Positions 25,501 to 32,556 of a DNA stretch of 64,000 nucleotides are shown piece by piece. The translations under genes and the position numbers were made by a program. The notes below the pieces were generated by a model that was not told the origin of the DNA, made no database searches, and saw only the letters and a program-made list of their open reading frames with translations. Numbering within the stretch: the stretch's first letter is position 1; each line of letters starts with the position of its first letter. Source of the stretch: Streptomyces camponoticapitis (GTDB lineage Bacteria > Actinomycetota > Actinomycetes > Streptomycetales > Streptomycetaceae); NCBI RefSeq assembly GCF_014646115.1, contig NZ_BMMV01000003.1, forward strand, positions 340,770-404,769. The letters are read 5' to 3'.

Positions 25501-26802
25501 GGCCCGGCCCGGACCGATCAGCTCGATCGCGCCCTCGACACCGGCCGCCACGACCCCGTCGAGCAGCACGTTCACCTTGGTCAGCCGCTCCAGGCCCTCG
25601 TCGAGCCGCTGGTAGCCGAGAACGTTGTCCACCAGCGTCGTCATCCGCGCGTAGCCGGCCGACAGATGGTGCAGCATCTGGTTGGCCTCGGGCCACAGTT
25701 GCCCGGCCGGGTCGGCGGCGAGCGTCGCCAGCTCCCCGCGCAGCTCCTCCAGCGGACCGCGCAGCGCGCCGCCCAGGACGGCGGTCAGCTGGTGGTGCCG
25801 GCGGGCGGTGTTGTCGTACCGCTCCGCGAGCTCCTCGATCTCGGCCGCGTACCGGTCACTTCGGTCGGCGAGTTCGGCGGTGTGCCGCTCGATCGCCTCG
25901 TCGAGTTCGGCCGTATGGCGCGCGATGGTCTCCGCGAGCTCCGCCGCGTGCCGCTCGGCCGTCTCGGTGGCCTCGTTCGCGTGCGCCTCGACCAGCTCTT
26001 CGTAAGGACGCCGGTCGGTGAAGGTCATCACCGCGCCGACCAGTTGCTCCCCGTCCCGTACGGGCGCGGTGGTCAGGTCGACGGGCACCTGCTTGCCGTT
26101 CTTCGCCCACAGCACCTGCCCGCGCACCCGGTGCTTGCGCCCCGACTTGAGGGTGTCGGCGAGGGGCGAGTCCTCGTACGGGAACGGCTCCCCGTCCCCG
26201 CGCGAGTGCAGGATCAGCGGATGCAGCTCCTGGCCGCCCAGATCGCTGGCCCGGAAGCCGAGGATCTGCGCGGCGGCGGGGTTGACGAGGACGACGCGGC
26301 CGTCGGTGTCCGTACCGACCACGCCCTCGGCGGCGGCCCGCAGGATCATCTCGGTCTGGCGCTGCGAACGCGCCAGCTCCGCCTCGGTGTCGACGGTGCC
26401 CGAGAGATCGCGGACGACGAGCATCAGCAGCTCGTCGCCGGTGTAGTTGTGCAGGTCGTTGTAGGCCTGCTGGCCGTCCTCCAGATTGGCGCTGGTGACC
26501 TCGACGGGGAACTCGCTGCCGTCCGTGCGGCGGGCGATCATCCGGGTCGGCTTCGTACGGCCCCGCTCGTCGGAGGCCTCGGGCCGGCGCATCGAACCGG
26601 GGATCAGGCGCGGGTCGAACTGCGGCAGCAGATCGAGCAGACCGCGCCCAACCAGGGCCGTACCAGGGGTTTCGAAGGTTTCGAGGGCGATGGTGTTGGC
26701 GTTGACGACGGTGCCGTTGCTGTTGACGAGCACCAGTCCGTCGGGAAGCGCGTCAAGTATCGCCGCGAGGCGAGCAGCGCCTCGGGATGGCCTGCTGCTC
26801 AC
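22573..26802 (-). CDS. Giant PAS / degenerate histidine-kinase / receiver-like scaffold protein
   Basis: 1409 aa from a GTG at 26802 with GGGAGGAAG upstream. Two PAS domains (~8-125 and ~135-260; LPDGLVLVNSNGTVVNAN, AAAEGVVGTDTDGRVVLVNPAA) are followed by a coiled coil of 11-residue repeats (~280-332). A HisKA-like helix pair has GALRGPL where kinases have HELRTPL, so the phospho-acceptor His is missing. A weak ATPase-like region lacks the Asn box (LAHLTADV). Some 600 Pro/Ala/Gly-rich residues then lead to two receiver-like domains at the C-terminus (ALFVDPLTGP; NLVVMDLMQ with Asp kept). Histidine-kinase annotation is likely historical; by sequence it looks like a signalling scaffold. It is cytoplasmic, with no membrane helices. 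Confidence 0.85.
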   Translation of the reverse strand: MSSRPSRGAARLAAILDALPDGLVLVNSNGTVVNANTIALETFETPGTALVGRGLLDLLPQFDPRLIPGSMRRPEASDERGRTKPTRMIARRTDGSEFPVEVTSANLEDGQQAYNDLHNYTGDELLMLVVRDLSGTVDTEAELARSQRQTEMILRAAAEGVVGTDTDGRVVLVNPAAAQILGFRASDLGGQELHPLILHSRGDGEPFPYEDSPLADTLKSGRKHRVRGQVLWAKNGKQVPVDLTTAPVRDGEQLVGAVMTFTDRRPYEELVEAHANEATETAERHAAELAETIARHTAELDEAIERHTAELADRSDRYAAEIEELAERYDNTARRHHQLTAVLGGALRGPLEELRGELATLAADPAGQLWPEANQMLHHLSAGYARMTTLVDNVLGYQRLDEGLERLTKVNVLLDGVVAAGVEGAIELIGPGRAQFAVHAPPIEAEVDPVRLATALAHLTADVAGVDSTGRTRVVPGGGYVDSTIVVAAAQRGDVVRIEVRGPFAGGDPVHEPIVRGIVRAHGGVLQTHEMPGMGGSAYVLEVPLGEGAGTYHPPAPDESQAPAQPVQQEPAPGSTGDSGRPGGGGRRRARRASTDAFLGAPGEEPAGEPTGRRRARTEAAPGADSGPGPVSVPAQDTGESGGGGTGRRRGRPSPAENAAGAAPGAELALSGPQAPPTPPASPAPPALSAAASEGSVVTAAEGAHPNGRAAFGQAVPPQGVPQGAQQEAAAAGAGRRARHGGQNALPALPSGPSPAPEQAPRQVSRQTPRPVPQQTPQQTPRQVPAQQQAAPHPVPAQQQPAVRRPRRALAPTQQRPEPAPAPAPAPGGDAAPARAQFALPPADADRASAPGTQGVPDASLPGRHDAVGADPRADHTPLKPHPVAAPTGPRRGGLTDAPVRPNDPRRTDPRTKDQRTKDPRRALAPEPGDNGAPAADPNSWAPAMPTASGVGVMPGAPGSAAPGQGSPGQPSWPVPGAVPAPEQHKHSDDDTDGTDGTGSTGSTASTGNRGPGNAPAANGDRTGATHQDPRAAQPLPPAQLLPEEEPMPADSTQSRAFSVRTLGQGVPFSQQITKQQNQSLGSGRRRRLSSPHDPHDSEDTGTGTGSTASGPSHGGQGGSLGHGPHSEGRAYAIGAPDEGAEGPQPLDGPGGAVEVANRPQPRPVDDELPPEPLDNPRRLLVWPAPDVSTQQALSDRGYRPVIVHSREEVDAQIAAFPAALFVDPLTGPITRTALQSLRQAAVAAEVPVLVTAGLGQATREAAYGADPAVLLKALAPRDSEQHPPRVLLIEESEEIALALTATLERRGMQVARAGTDSEAVTLAGQMRPNLVVMDLMQVRRRRAGIIDWLRANGQLNRTPLVVYTSTGINRAELPQLSAGETVLFLAERSTSEDVQARIVDLLAKIGTN

Positions 26803-27020
26803 GACGACGCTTCCTCCCTGACCCACTGCACCTTGCGGACGGCCGGTCCCATCTTGCCCCTCGGAGTCTCAGCCTGTCACTGGAGGGAGTCTAAGGGCTG
26901 GGGGCGGGGCGGGGCGGCGGATGAGGGGGAGCTCTCACCAAGGTTGTGTGCGGACCCGGTACGCACGCCCTCTCCGCGCTCCCCCGCCCGCCCTGCCCGC
27001 GCCCGCGTGCGACGTCTGGC

Positions 27021-27506
27021 TCAGCCCCGGGCGGCGGGAAGTACGGGGACGAGGTTCTGCCAGCGGGAGATCTCGCAGCCGTTCTTACGGCTGAACGTCG
27101 CGTCCACGCTCCGGCCCTGCCACGTCCCGGTGACCCGCGCGGTGGCGGGCCCGCCCATCTGCATGGTGCACATCTGGCCCTTGGGCACCGGCGTGAACGG
27201 GTCCTTGCCGTCGGCGGCGATCTCGTCCAGCCGCGCACACGCGGAGGCCGCCTCGGGGTGCGTACCGGCGGCGGGCCCGCAGCGCAGCTCGTACGTACCG
27301 TCGGCGCGGGTGATGTTGGTGTCGACGACGGTCACCGTGAGCCGGTCCTGCTCCCGCGCCTGTCCCTGCTCCTGGAACAGCGACTGAAGCGGCAGCGGCG
27401 CGAGGTCGAACGGGCCGACGGCGGCCGCGGCGGGCGCGGCGGCCCCCACGGCGGCGAGCGAGGCGGCGACGCCGGCGGTGACGGTGAGGGAGAAACGACG
27501 CGACAC
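27021..27506 (-). CDS. Subtilisin-inhibitor-like (SSI family) secreted protease inhibitor
   Basis: 161 aa from a GTG at 27506. The signal peptide spans ~1-29, and the SSI domain ~55-155: LTVTVVDTNITRADGTYELRCGP, ASACARLDEIA, TGTWQGRSVDATFSRKNGCE. Four Cys (76, 90, 113, 144) match the two SSI disulfides. By alignment with the SSI reactive loop (Cys-Pro-Met-Val) the P1 residue is M115, predicting inhibition of subtilisin-like rather than trypsin-like proteases. SSI proteins dimerise and are secreted late in growth. The gene is monocistronic. Confidence 0.93.
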   Translation of the reverse strand: MSRRFSLTVTAGVAASLAAVGAAAPAAAAVGPFDLAPLPLQSLFQEQGQAREQDRLTVTVVDTNITRADGTYELRCGPAAGTHPEAASACARLDEIAADGKDPFTPVPKGQMCTMQMGGPATARVTGTWQGRSVDATFSRKNGCEISRWQNLVPVLPAARG

Positions 27507-27722
27507 GGGAACTCCAGACGGCAGACGATTCCGAAGGGCCCGCCGGAGCGCGCCCGGCATCACTAACGCGCGTGGGGCCCAGTCGTTGCGCACGGACCGG
27601 GGGCGCGAAGAAGTGCTTTGCCCTGCGGGCTTCCCGCCTAGTACCGTGGGCGGCGATTGGTGACACCGCGCTCGGCTGTGTCATCATCTGACACGCACCA
27701 TCCGCGCCCGCGCGGGTGTGCT

Positions 27723-27813
27723 GGAGGCGTCGCCTAGTCCGGTCTATGGCGCCGCACTGCTAATGCGGTTTGGGTCTTAAAGCCCATCGAGGGTTCAAAT
27801 CCCTCCGCCTCCG
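27723..27813 (+). tRNA. tRNA-Ser (anticodon GCT)
   Basis: Acceptor GGAGGCG pairs with CGCCTCC. The anticodon arm is CCGCA-CTGCTAA-TGCGG, with a long variable arm and T arm GAGGG-TTCAAAT-CCCTC. Discriminator is G. Confidence 0.96.
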
Positions 27814-27824
27814 CGCATCGATCA

Positions 27825-27856
27825 CCGAAGCCCCGTCCACCAGGCCGGGGCTTCGG
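27825..27856 (+). terminator. Terminator of tRNA-Ser(GCT)
   Basis: An 11-bp stem (CCGAAGCCCCG and its complement) with a 10-nt loop, 12 nt after the tRNA. Confidence 0.75.
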
Positions 27857-27987
27857 CCGTTCGGGGCGCCTGTTCGGGTCGTTTCCGCAGCTCAGGCGGG
27901 GTGCGGCTAATGGATTTCACGTGACGCCGCAGGTCATGTAATGTTGTTCTCGCAACGCGGAGGGGCCCAAAAAGCCCAGCACGGCAC

Positions 27988-28060
27988 GCACTCGTAGCTT
28001 AACGGATAGAGCATCTGACTACGGATCAGAAGGTTGCAGGTTCGAATCCTGCCGAGTGCA
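27988..28060 (+). tRNA. tRNA-Arg (anticodon ACG)
   Basis: 73 nt. Acceptor GCACTCG pairs with CGAGTGC, discriminator A. The anticodon arm is TCTGA-CTACGGA-TCAGA and the T arm is GCAGG-TTCGAAT-CCTGC. Its 3' half is duplicated 2.7 kb downstream, so it is the integration target of the neighbouring element. Confidence 0.97.
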
Positions 28061-28066
28061 CAGCAG
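28019..28066 (+). repeat. Attachment-site repeat, left copy (within tRNA-Arg)
   Basis: 48 bp from the anticodon loop to 6 nt past the tRNA 3' end. It matches the right copy except for one T/C difference at 28026, in the anticodon stem. Confidence 0.92.
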
Positions 28067-28069
28067 CCC

Positions 28070-28100
28070 AGAGGCCCCGGACGATGAGTCCGGGGCCTCT
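28070..28100 (+). terminator. tRNA-Arg terminator, element-supplied copy
   Basis: A perfect 13-bp stem (AGAGGCCCCGGAC and its complement) with a 5-nt loop. A near-identical hairpin follows the right attachment repeat. Confidence 0.85.
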
Positions 28101-28148
28101 GGCGTTGGGCGGTACTGCGGCGAAGTACAGCAACCGCGTCAACCGCTG

Positions 28149-28322
28149 TCAGCCAATACCGCCCATGGCGTCCGACAGCTTCCCGATCGCGGCGCGTACT
28201 TGTTCCTCGCTCGCCTCGGTGTAGACCTCCATCGTCATCGCGATCTGTGAGTGCCGGAGGATGCGTTCAGCAATCTTCGGGTGCACCGTGAGAGCGACCA
28301 GGAGCGAGTTGCACGTGTGCCG
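28149..28322 (-). pseudogene. Tyrosine recombinase (integrase), C-terminal fragment
   Basis: 57 codons remain. They read RHTCNSLLVALTVHPK, then ILRHSQIAMTMEVYTEASEE, ending in a TGA. This holds the second catalytic Arg, the His of the RHS motif and the nucleophilic Tyr (MEVYTE) of pSAM2/phage-type integrases. Upstream of the RHTC motif homology stops abruptly, so the N-terminal ~330 residues are deleted. It lies 89 bp inside the left attachment repeat, the normal place for int. Confidence 0.88.
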
Positions 28323-28453
28323 GGTGTTCCGTTGGGTTGAGCTCGGCTCTGCCGAGTCTCGTCCTGTTCCTCTCCGCCGCCGTAGGCCTCAAGTACGTGG
28401 CAGCCGCTCTATCTGGCCCCGCAAACGATGAGACCGACTTGGAGGGAGACCGC

Positions 28454-28555
28454 ATGAGTGCAACCGGAAGCACGATGAAGAGTTGGGCGGCAACCGCTCT
28501 CGATGTCATCGCAGACCTGATGGTTGGCTACGCGGGAGGAGCAGCGCCGAGCTGA
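28454..28555 (+). CDS. Possible 33-aa peptide in the element
   Basis: The frame MSATGSTMKSWAATALDV continues to a stop, with a strong GGAGGGAGACCGC box before the ATG. The same frame is open further upstream (from ~28337) with a hydrophobic stretch, so this could instead be the tail of a truncated gene. No family is recognised. Confidence 0.35.
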   Translation: MSATGSTMKSWAATALDVIADLMVGYAGGAAPS

Positions 28556-29465
28556 ACCCGACGGCGTTTCCCCTGCCACTACCGCGCCAGATGGGGCGGG
28601 GAACTCACAGGGCACTGCGGCTGCTAGCGAGGGCTAAAGCTCGACAGCGCTGACGTCGACTTCTTGCAGGCCAGACTTCGACTGCCCCCACCTAGCTCCT
28701 GAAGCGGTGGTCGGTGGCGGTCCCGTGCCCTTCGCGTGCCCATCATTCCGGGCCGATCACCGAGGACGGCAGCCGCACGGGCCCACGCGGCCCTCGTTGT
28801 GGGGGCACTTCGAGCAGAGTCTCTGAAGATTGACGCCGACCCGAACGCTGCGCTGCCTCGCCTGGGCGCCAGCGACGATCTTCGCCCGTGGCTGATCGCC
28901 GGTTGCTCGGTGTTGGCCGCGATTTTCGTGGGCGGCTGGCATCGGGTAGGCAGGTTCTGGAACTGCTGCCGGGCAGGTGACTTCACCTGGGTGCGCAGTG
29001 CCCACCGTTCCGCGACCTCGTTAGCGCAGCACCGCGGCTGGTCCATGTCCCGAGTGAGTGTCTGACCGCGTGACAACGCCCACGAACAGCTTTGAACATG
29101 GGCGAATTCCTGCGGACCGTCAGCGCAGGCGAGCGATGCACTCGCCTAAGCAGCGCCCCCGCCCAAGGTGCTTCGGGACGAAGAGGTCGTGGGTTCAAAT
29201 CCCGCCGCCCTGACTGCGTCCCCCAAGGACATTCCAGCCGTCGGGCTCTGACCTGCGGTTACTACCTGACAGTGACCGATGGGGCGCCTCCCGCGTACCT
29301 CTCACTCCTTCAAGATCACACCCAGTTCACACCCACGATCGGCAGAAGTACGTGAGACATATCCGCAGGTCAGGGAGCGTGCAACATGACGGCCTACACC
29401 CCGCCCGCCTTCGCGACGCCTGGCACGCGCGCTTCGCTGTCGGAGCCCCGCCGGGAACGCTCTGA
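28556..29465. other. Degraded element interior
   Basis: No intact gene is supported. A plus-strand frame at 28736-29065 contains one hydrophobic helix (LIAGCSVLAAIFVGG) but has no start signal. Apart from the tRNA-Pro fragment I recognise nothing. Confidence 0.4.
29172..29214 (+). other. 3' fragment of a tRNA-Pro gene
   Basis: TTCGGGACGAAG is the anticodon-loop end of a tRNA-Pro(CGG), followed by AGGTC and the T arm GTGGG-TTCAAAT-CCCGC with a degenerate acceptor end. The 5' half is missing. It looks like an attachment-site remnant of a second element that used tRNA-Pro. Confidence 0.7.
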
Positions 29466-29708
29466 CTACTCGTCGCGGGCGTTACCGGTGTCGCGGGGGC
29501 CGAGGCCTCTGCCGGGGTCCCCGGCGTTGCCGGTCTTGTCGGCGTCCCCGGCGTTGCGGGCGTTACCGGTGTCGCCGGCGTTGGGGCCGCTACCGGTGTC
29601 GCCGGCGTTGCTGGTCCTTTCGGCGACCCCGGCGTTTTCGCCCCTCTTCTTCTTCGCCTGGTCGGCGAGCGCCCGCGACTTTTCCTTGAACCGATCGGCG
29701 AGACCCAT
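29466..29708 (-). CDS. Small hydrophilic protein with NAGDTG-type repeats
   Basis: 80 aa. The start ATG has a GAGGAG box 8 nt upstream. Residues 1-24 are a charged amphipathic helix (MGLADRFKEKSRALADQAKK) of the sort seen in small conserved actinobacterial proteins. The rest is a low-complexity array of (N/G)AGDTGNA-like hexamers. The DNA under the array is a degenerate repeat of GGCGTTGCCGGTGTC-like units. Unknown function; intrinsically disordered by composition. Confidence 0.65.
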   Translation of the reverse strand: MGLADRFKEKSRALADQAKKKRGENAGVAERTSNAGDTGSGPNAGDTGNARNAGDADKTGNAGDPGRGLGPRDTGNARDE

Positions 29709-29900
29709 GGGATGCCACTCCTCGAAGTCTGGTGAAGCCCGTGGAGAAGTCCCGGGCCCCGGAACTTACACGCCCCGACATTGAGGCTATTACAACCGAT
29801 TTTACCCCGTATGCTCCCGCTCGTCAGGCGCCTCACCCGCCCTCAGGAGCCCCCGGGGGTCGACGCCCGAACTGGGTGCCGTACCCGAAACCGAGAGCAC

Positions 29901-30525
29901 CTACAGGCCCCCACCCAGGACGTGAGCCAGCGTCGCCGCCCGCTCCGCCATCGACCGCTTCCACTCCGCATCGTCCTCGTCGGCGATCTCCCGCCACAGG
30001 GCCGCGGTAGCCAGACCGAACGCGCCCAGGACTTCGGGCGCCGCACTGCGCCACGACGGGAAGCGGGCCACGAAGGCGAGGGCCGAGTCCACCGGGTGGC
30101 CGACATCCATGAGGCGCAGCGCCAGGGCGCCCGGTCGGCCGGGGCCGTGACCCCTTGCAGCTCGGCGAGAGCCGCTTCCACGAGCGGCACGTCCGGCGAC
30201 CCGGGCGCGTAGTCGGCGTGCCACGGCCCTCGACTACCTCGTAGCCCAGCAGGCTCCAGCCGTCCAGCTCCAGGTGCCAGTACAGGCGAGGGCAGGACGT
30301 TGGCAGGTGCGGGGCCACGGCGGCCTCGCGGCGCTGTGCGCCGACCTGCGGGTGGTCGACCGGGATGCCCTTCACGAAGACGCTACCGCTGTCAGTCTCC
30401 AGGACCGAGGCGATGCCGGAGTTCATGCCGCCGCTCGCGGTCACCGCCTGATGCACGGCGCCGATCTTGTCGGCGACGGCCTGGCGGACGTCGTCGGGAA
30501 CCTGCTCGAAGGGGATACGGGACAT
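29901..30525 (-). pseudogene. Phosphotransferase-like (APH-type kinase fold) gene with two frameshifts
   Basis: Starting at 30525 it reads MSRIPFEQVPDDVRQAV, then SGGMNSGIASVLETDSG and VFVKGIPVDHP, like the N-lobe of actinobacterial aminoglycoside-phosphotransferase-like proteins. Near 30220 the frame shifts and continues as HADYAPGSPDVPLVEAAL. Near 30140 it shifts again and continues as ALALRLMDVGHPVDSALAF, then LATAALWREIADEDDAEWK, to a stop at 29901. All three frames align end to end as one protein of ~205 residues, so it is a recent pseudogene (or contains two sequencing errors). Confidence 0.75.
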
Positions 30526-30735
30526 GGACACGCGCCGCGGTCGACGTGGCACGCATGCGCGAGGTGCTGCCGCACATCCTGGCGTACGGGCGTCCAGGTG
30601 CGTACCCGAGGCTGATCAACCTGTAGCGAGTACAGCAGCGCCGTACAGCAACCCCAGCAACCGAGCCCGACCGGTGGCACCCTCGAAGAGCCGCGTCGGG
30701 ACCGGTATGACCACCAACAGCCGCTCCGCATAGAG

Positions 30736-30783
30736 CTACGGACCAGAAGGTTGCAGGTTCGAATCCTGCCGAGTGCACAGCAG
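30736..30783 (+). repeat. Attachment-site repeat, right copy
   Basis: The displaced original 3' end of tRNA-Arg. It matches 28019-28066 at 47 of 48 positions and is followed by the original terminator. Confidence 0.92.
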
Positions 30784-30821
30784 GCGAGAGGCCCCGGACG
30801 GAGAGTCCGGGGCCTCTCGCC
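30783..30821 (+). terminator. Original tRNA-Arg terminator
   Basis: A perfect 17-bp stem (GGCGAGAGGCCCCGGAC and its complement) with a 5-nt loop, longer than the copy at the left end. Confidence 0.85.
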
Positions 30822-30938
30822 TATGCCGTGGCGGAAGTGCCTGACTCCGATAACTCGCAGTGCGTCGCCTACGCCCCCGAGCCCCCACACGGCTAAAGGC
30901 GACGAGCCAGGTGGGTTCTGCCCTCGTATCGTCGCCGG

Positions 30939-32141
30939 CTACCCGGTCTTGAATTCGATCCGTCCAGTTCCCATCAAGAAGCTTCCGTTCGAGTACAGCG
31001 TGGGACGGGCCTCCTCGTGGTCGTCGCTGTACTTCTCCACGTGCCGGATCTGGGCGCCGCCGGGCACGGTGAAGTCGATGAGGGCAATGGCAACCCAGTA
31101 GGACAAGTTGCGGTCGTTGAACAGCGGCACCGTCACCGTGGAGCCCCGCCCGTCGGTGATCACTGCCCGTGCCCCGTACGACTTGAACGAACCCGTGCCG
31201 TTCTCCACGGCGCTGTAGGCACACAGAAGCACGTAGCCCTGGAGGTCGGGCCGTCGGATGGTGATGGTCTCGCGGCCTGGCACCTGGGAGTCGCCGTCCA
31301 GGGCGATGTAGGGCGGACGAGAGACTGATCCGAGATGCCGGTAGTAGACGACCTCGTCCGACTTGTTGGGGCGCTCGCCGTGTGGAGTGACAGAACTTCC
31401 GGGGATGTACAGGCCGTACAGGTCCAGGTCCGCGCCGGCTTGTTGTCTGGCAGCGCTTCCACCGTTCCACTCAAGTGCGGCCGTCACGACGAGACTTGTG
31501 TCGTCCTTGCGCATGTCGATGGTCGCTTGGCCTGCCTTGGCGAGGGCGACCTTGCCGAGCGGGACGAGGGGGCGCGGCGGCCTGGTGGGCGAGTGCTGGG
31601 CTTGTGCCGCCGGCGACGCGGGCGGAGTCTTGGCCGCCGACGGCCCGGGGTCGTCCACAACGATGCCGAAGTCGGACGCGAGACCTGCGAGTCCGGTGTC
31701 CCATCCCTGACCAACAGCCCGTGCTTTCCAGTCGCCTGCACGTCGGTAGAGCTCGATCAGGATGGCCACCGTCTCCCGATGTGCGAGCGGAGGTGGAGTG
31801 AACGTGATTCGTGACCTCCCGCACTCGATGACCGCGTGGGGGGTGTTGTCCGCGTCGAAGTGGGTTGCCCGCAGCTCTGGGTCGATGCTGGCGACAACCG
31901 CGATGCGGTCGACCGTGGCGGGCACTGTGGCCAGATCCGCGACGATCGTCTGCCCTTTCAGCGCGACCCCGTCCTGCGACGGATGGTTGTAGAAGACGAG
32001 CCCGTCGTCACTCCGTACCTTGCCGTTCTGTCCGAGCAGGACGGCGGAGACGTCGATGCCCGTGGTGGGTGAAGTGAGGGTGACGCGGCAGACCGCCGCG
32101 GACAAGGCTGTATTGCCGCCTTTGGTAAGAGCTGTAGTCAT
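30939..32141 (-). CDS. Tandem TerD-domain stress protein
   Basis: 400 aa with two TerD-type beta-sandwich domains. The first (~1-165) has LTKGGNTALSA, IDVSAVLLGQNGKVRSDDGLVFYNHP and VDRIAVVASID. The second (~210-400) has LAKAGQATIDM, ALEWNGG, ADLDLYGLYI and LSYWVAIALIDF. A Pro/Ala linker (~170-205) joins them. TerD domains bind calcium through Asp-rich loops and occur in tellurite and general stress systems; members are common in Streptomyces. ATG 32141 has GAGAGG 6 nt upstream. No other ter gene is adjacent. It is the first core-like gene right of the element. Confidence 0.9.
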   Translation of the reverse strand: MTTALTKGGNTALSAAVCRVTLTSPTTGIDVSAVLLGQNGKVRSDDGLVFYNHPSQDGVALKGQTIVADLATVPATVDRIAVVASIDPELRATHFDADNTPHAVIECGRSRITFTPPPLAHRETVAILIELYRRAGDWKARAVGQGWDTGLAGLASDFGIVVDDPGPSAAKTPPASPAAQAQHSPTRPPRPLVPLGKVALAKAGQATIDMRKDDTSLVVTAALEWNGGSAARQQAGADLDLYGLYIPGSSVTPHGERPNKSDEVVYYRHLGSVSRPPYIALDGDSQVPGRETITIRRPDLQGYVLLCAYSAVENGTGSFKSYGARAVITDGRGSTVTVPLFNDRNLSYWVAIALIDFTVPGGAQIRHVEKYSDDHEEARPTLYSNGSFLMGTGRIEFKTG

Positions 32142-32556
32142 GTATGGCCTCTCACGGTGGTACATCCATCGTGGCGCTTCTGACTAGCTCATGTATGACA
32201 AACGCGGATTCATGCGATTAAGTCCTGCCGCCTGAGCGGCGTGCGCCGTGTCGCGAGCCTTGTGGAGTCTGCGGTGCCATCAGGTGGCCGTGCTCTCGCC
32301 GCGGGCGGATCTGGACGGCATCGGACACCAGGACGCCGGGTCGTCGATTCCCACCCCCAACTCGCGGCCATATGGCGGGGTGACCGCACTCGATGGGGAT
32401 CGCGGGCGCCCGCTCACGACCGACAACTAACCGCGCAGAGAGGGCAGTTGCGAGGTCCTTCGAGGACTACGGGCCTCGAAGTGGGGCACCGGAGCGGGGA
32501 ACTTGTTCGGGCTGGGTGCATCGCCTTCGCGGTGCTCGATGATGAGGGATCCTTGA
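32142..32556. other. Intergenic region without supported gene
   Basis: A moderately AT-rich start (near 32170-32220) fits divergent promoters of the TerD and beta-propeller genes. Nothing else is recognised. Confidence 0.4.

Larger units (their letters stand above)
28019..30783. mobile_element. Decayed integrative element in tRNA-Arg(ACG)
   Basis: Bounded by 48-bp direct repeats of the tRNA 3' end (28019-28066 and 30736-30783), it carries a tyrosine-integrase stump just inside the left end and no complete replication or transfer gene. It also holds a tRNA-Pro fragment, a small Gly/Asn/Asp repeat protein and a frameshifted phosphotransferase. A size of about 2.7 kb is far below an intact pSAM2-type element (about 11 kb or more), so this is a deletion remnant. 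Confidence 0.85.

Noticed and set aside
22543-27387. A 1614-codon plus-strand frame opposite the PAS scaffold gene
   Set aside because: Composition is extreme Arg/Gly, with no motif or start signal. The minus strand has clear PAS and receiver domains.
28337-28555. A 72-codon frame reading through the element with a hydrophobic start
   Set aside because: No ribosome-binding site at its first start codon; only the 33-codon distal part has one, so only that was listed at low confidence.
30553-30627. Plus-strand peptide MREVLPHILAYGRPGAYPRL ending in a stop near the right att site
   Set aside because: It reads like the tail of a gene, but no upstream part is in frame and no family is recognised; not strong enough to list as a pseudogene.
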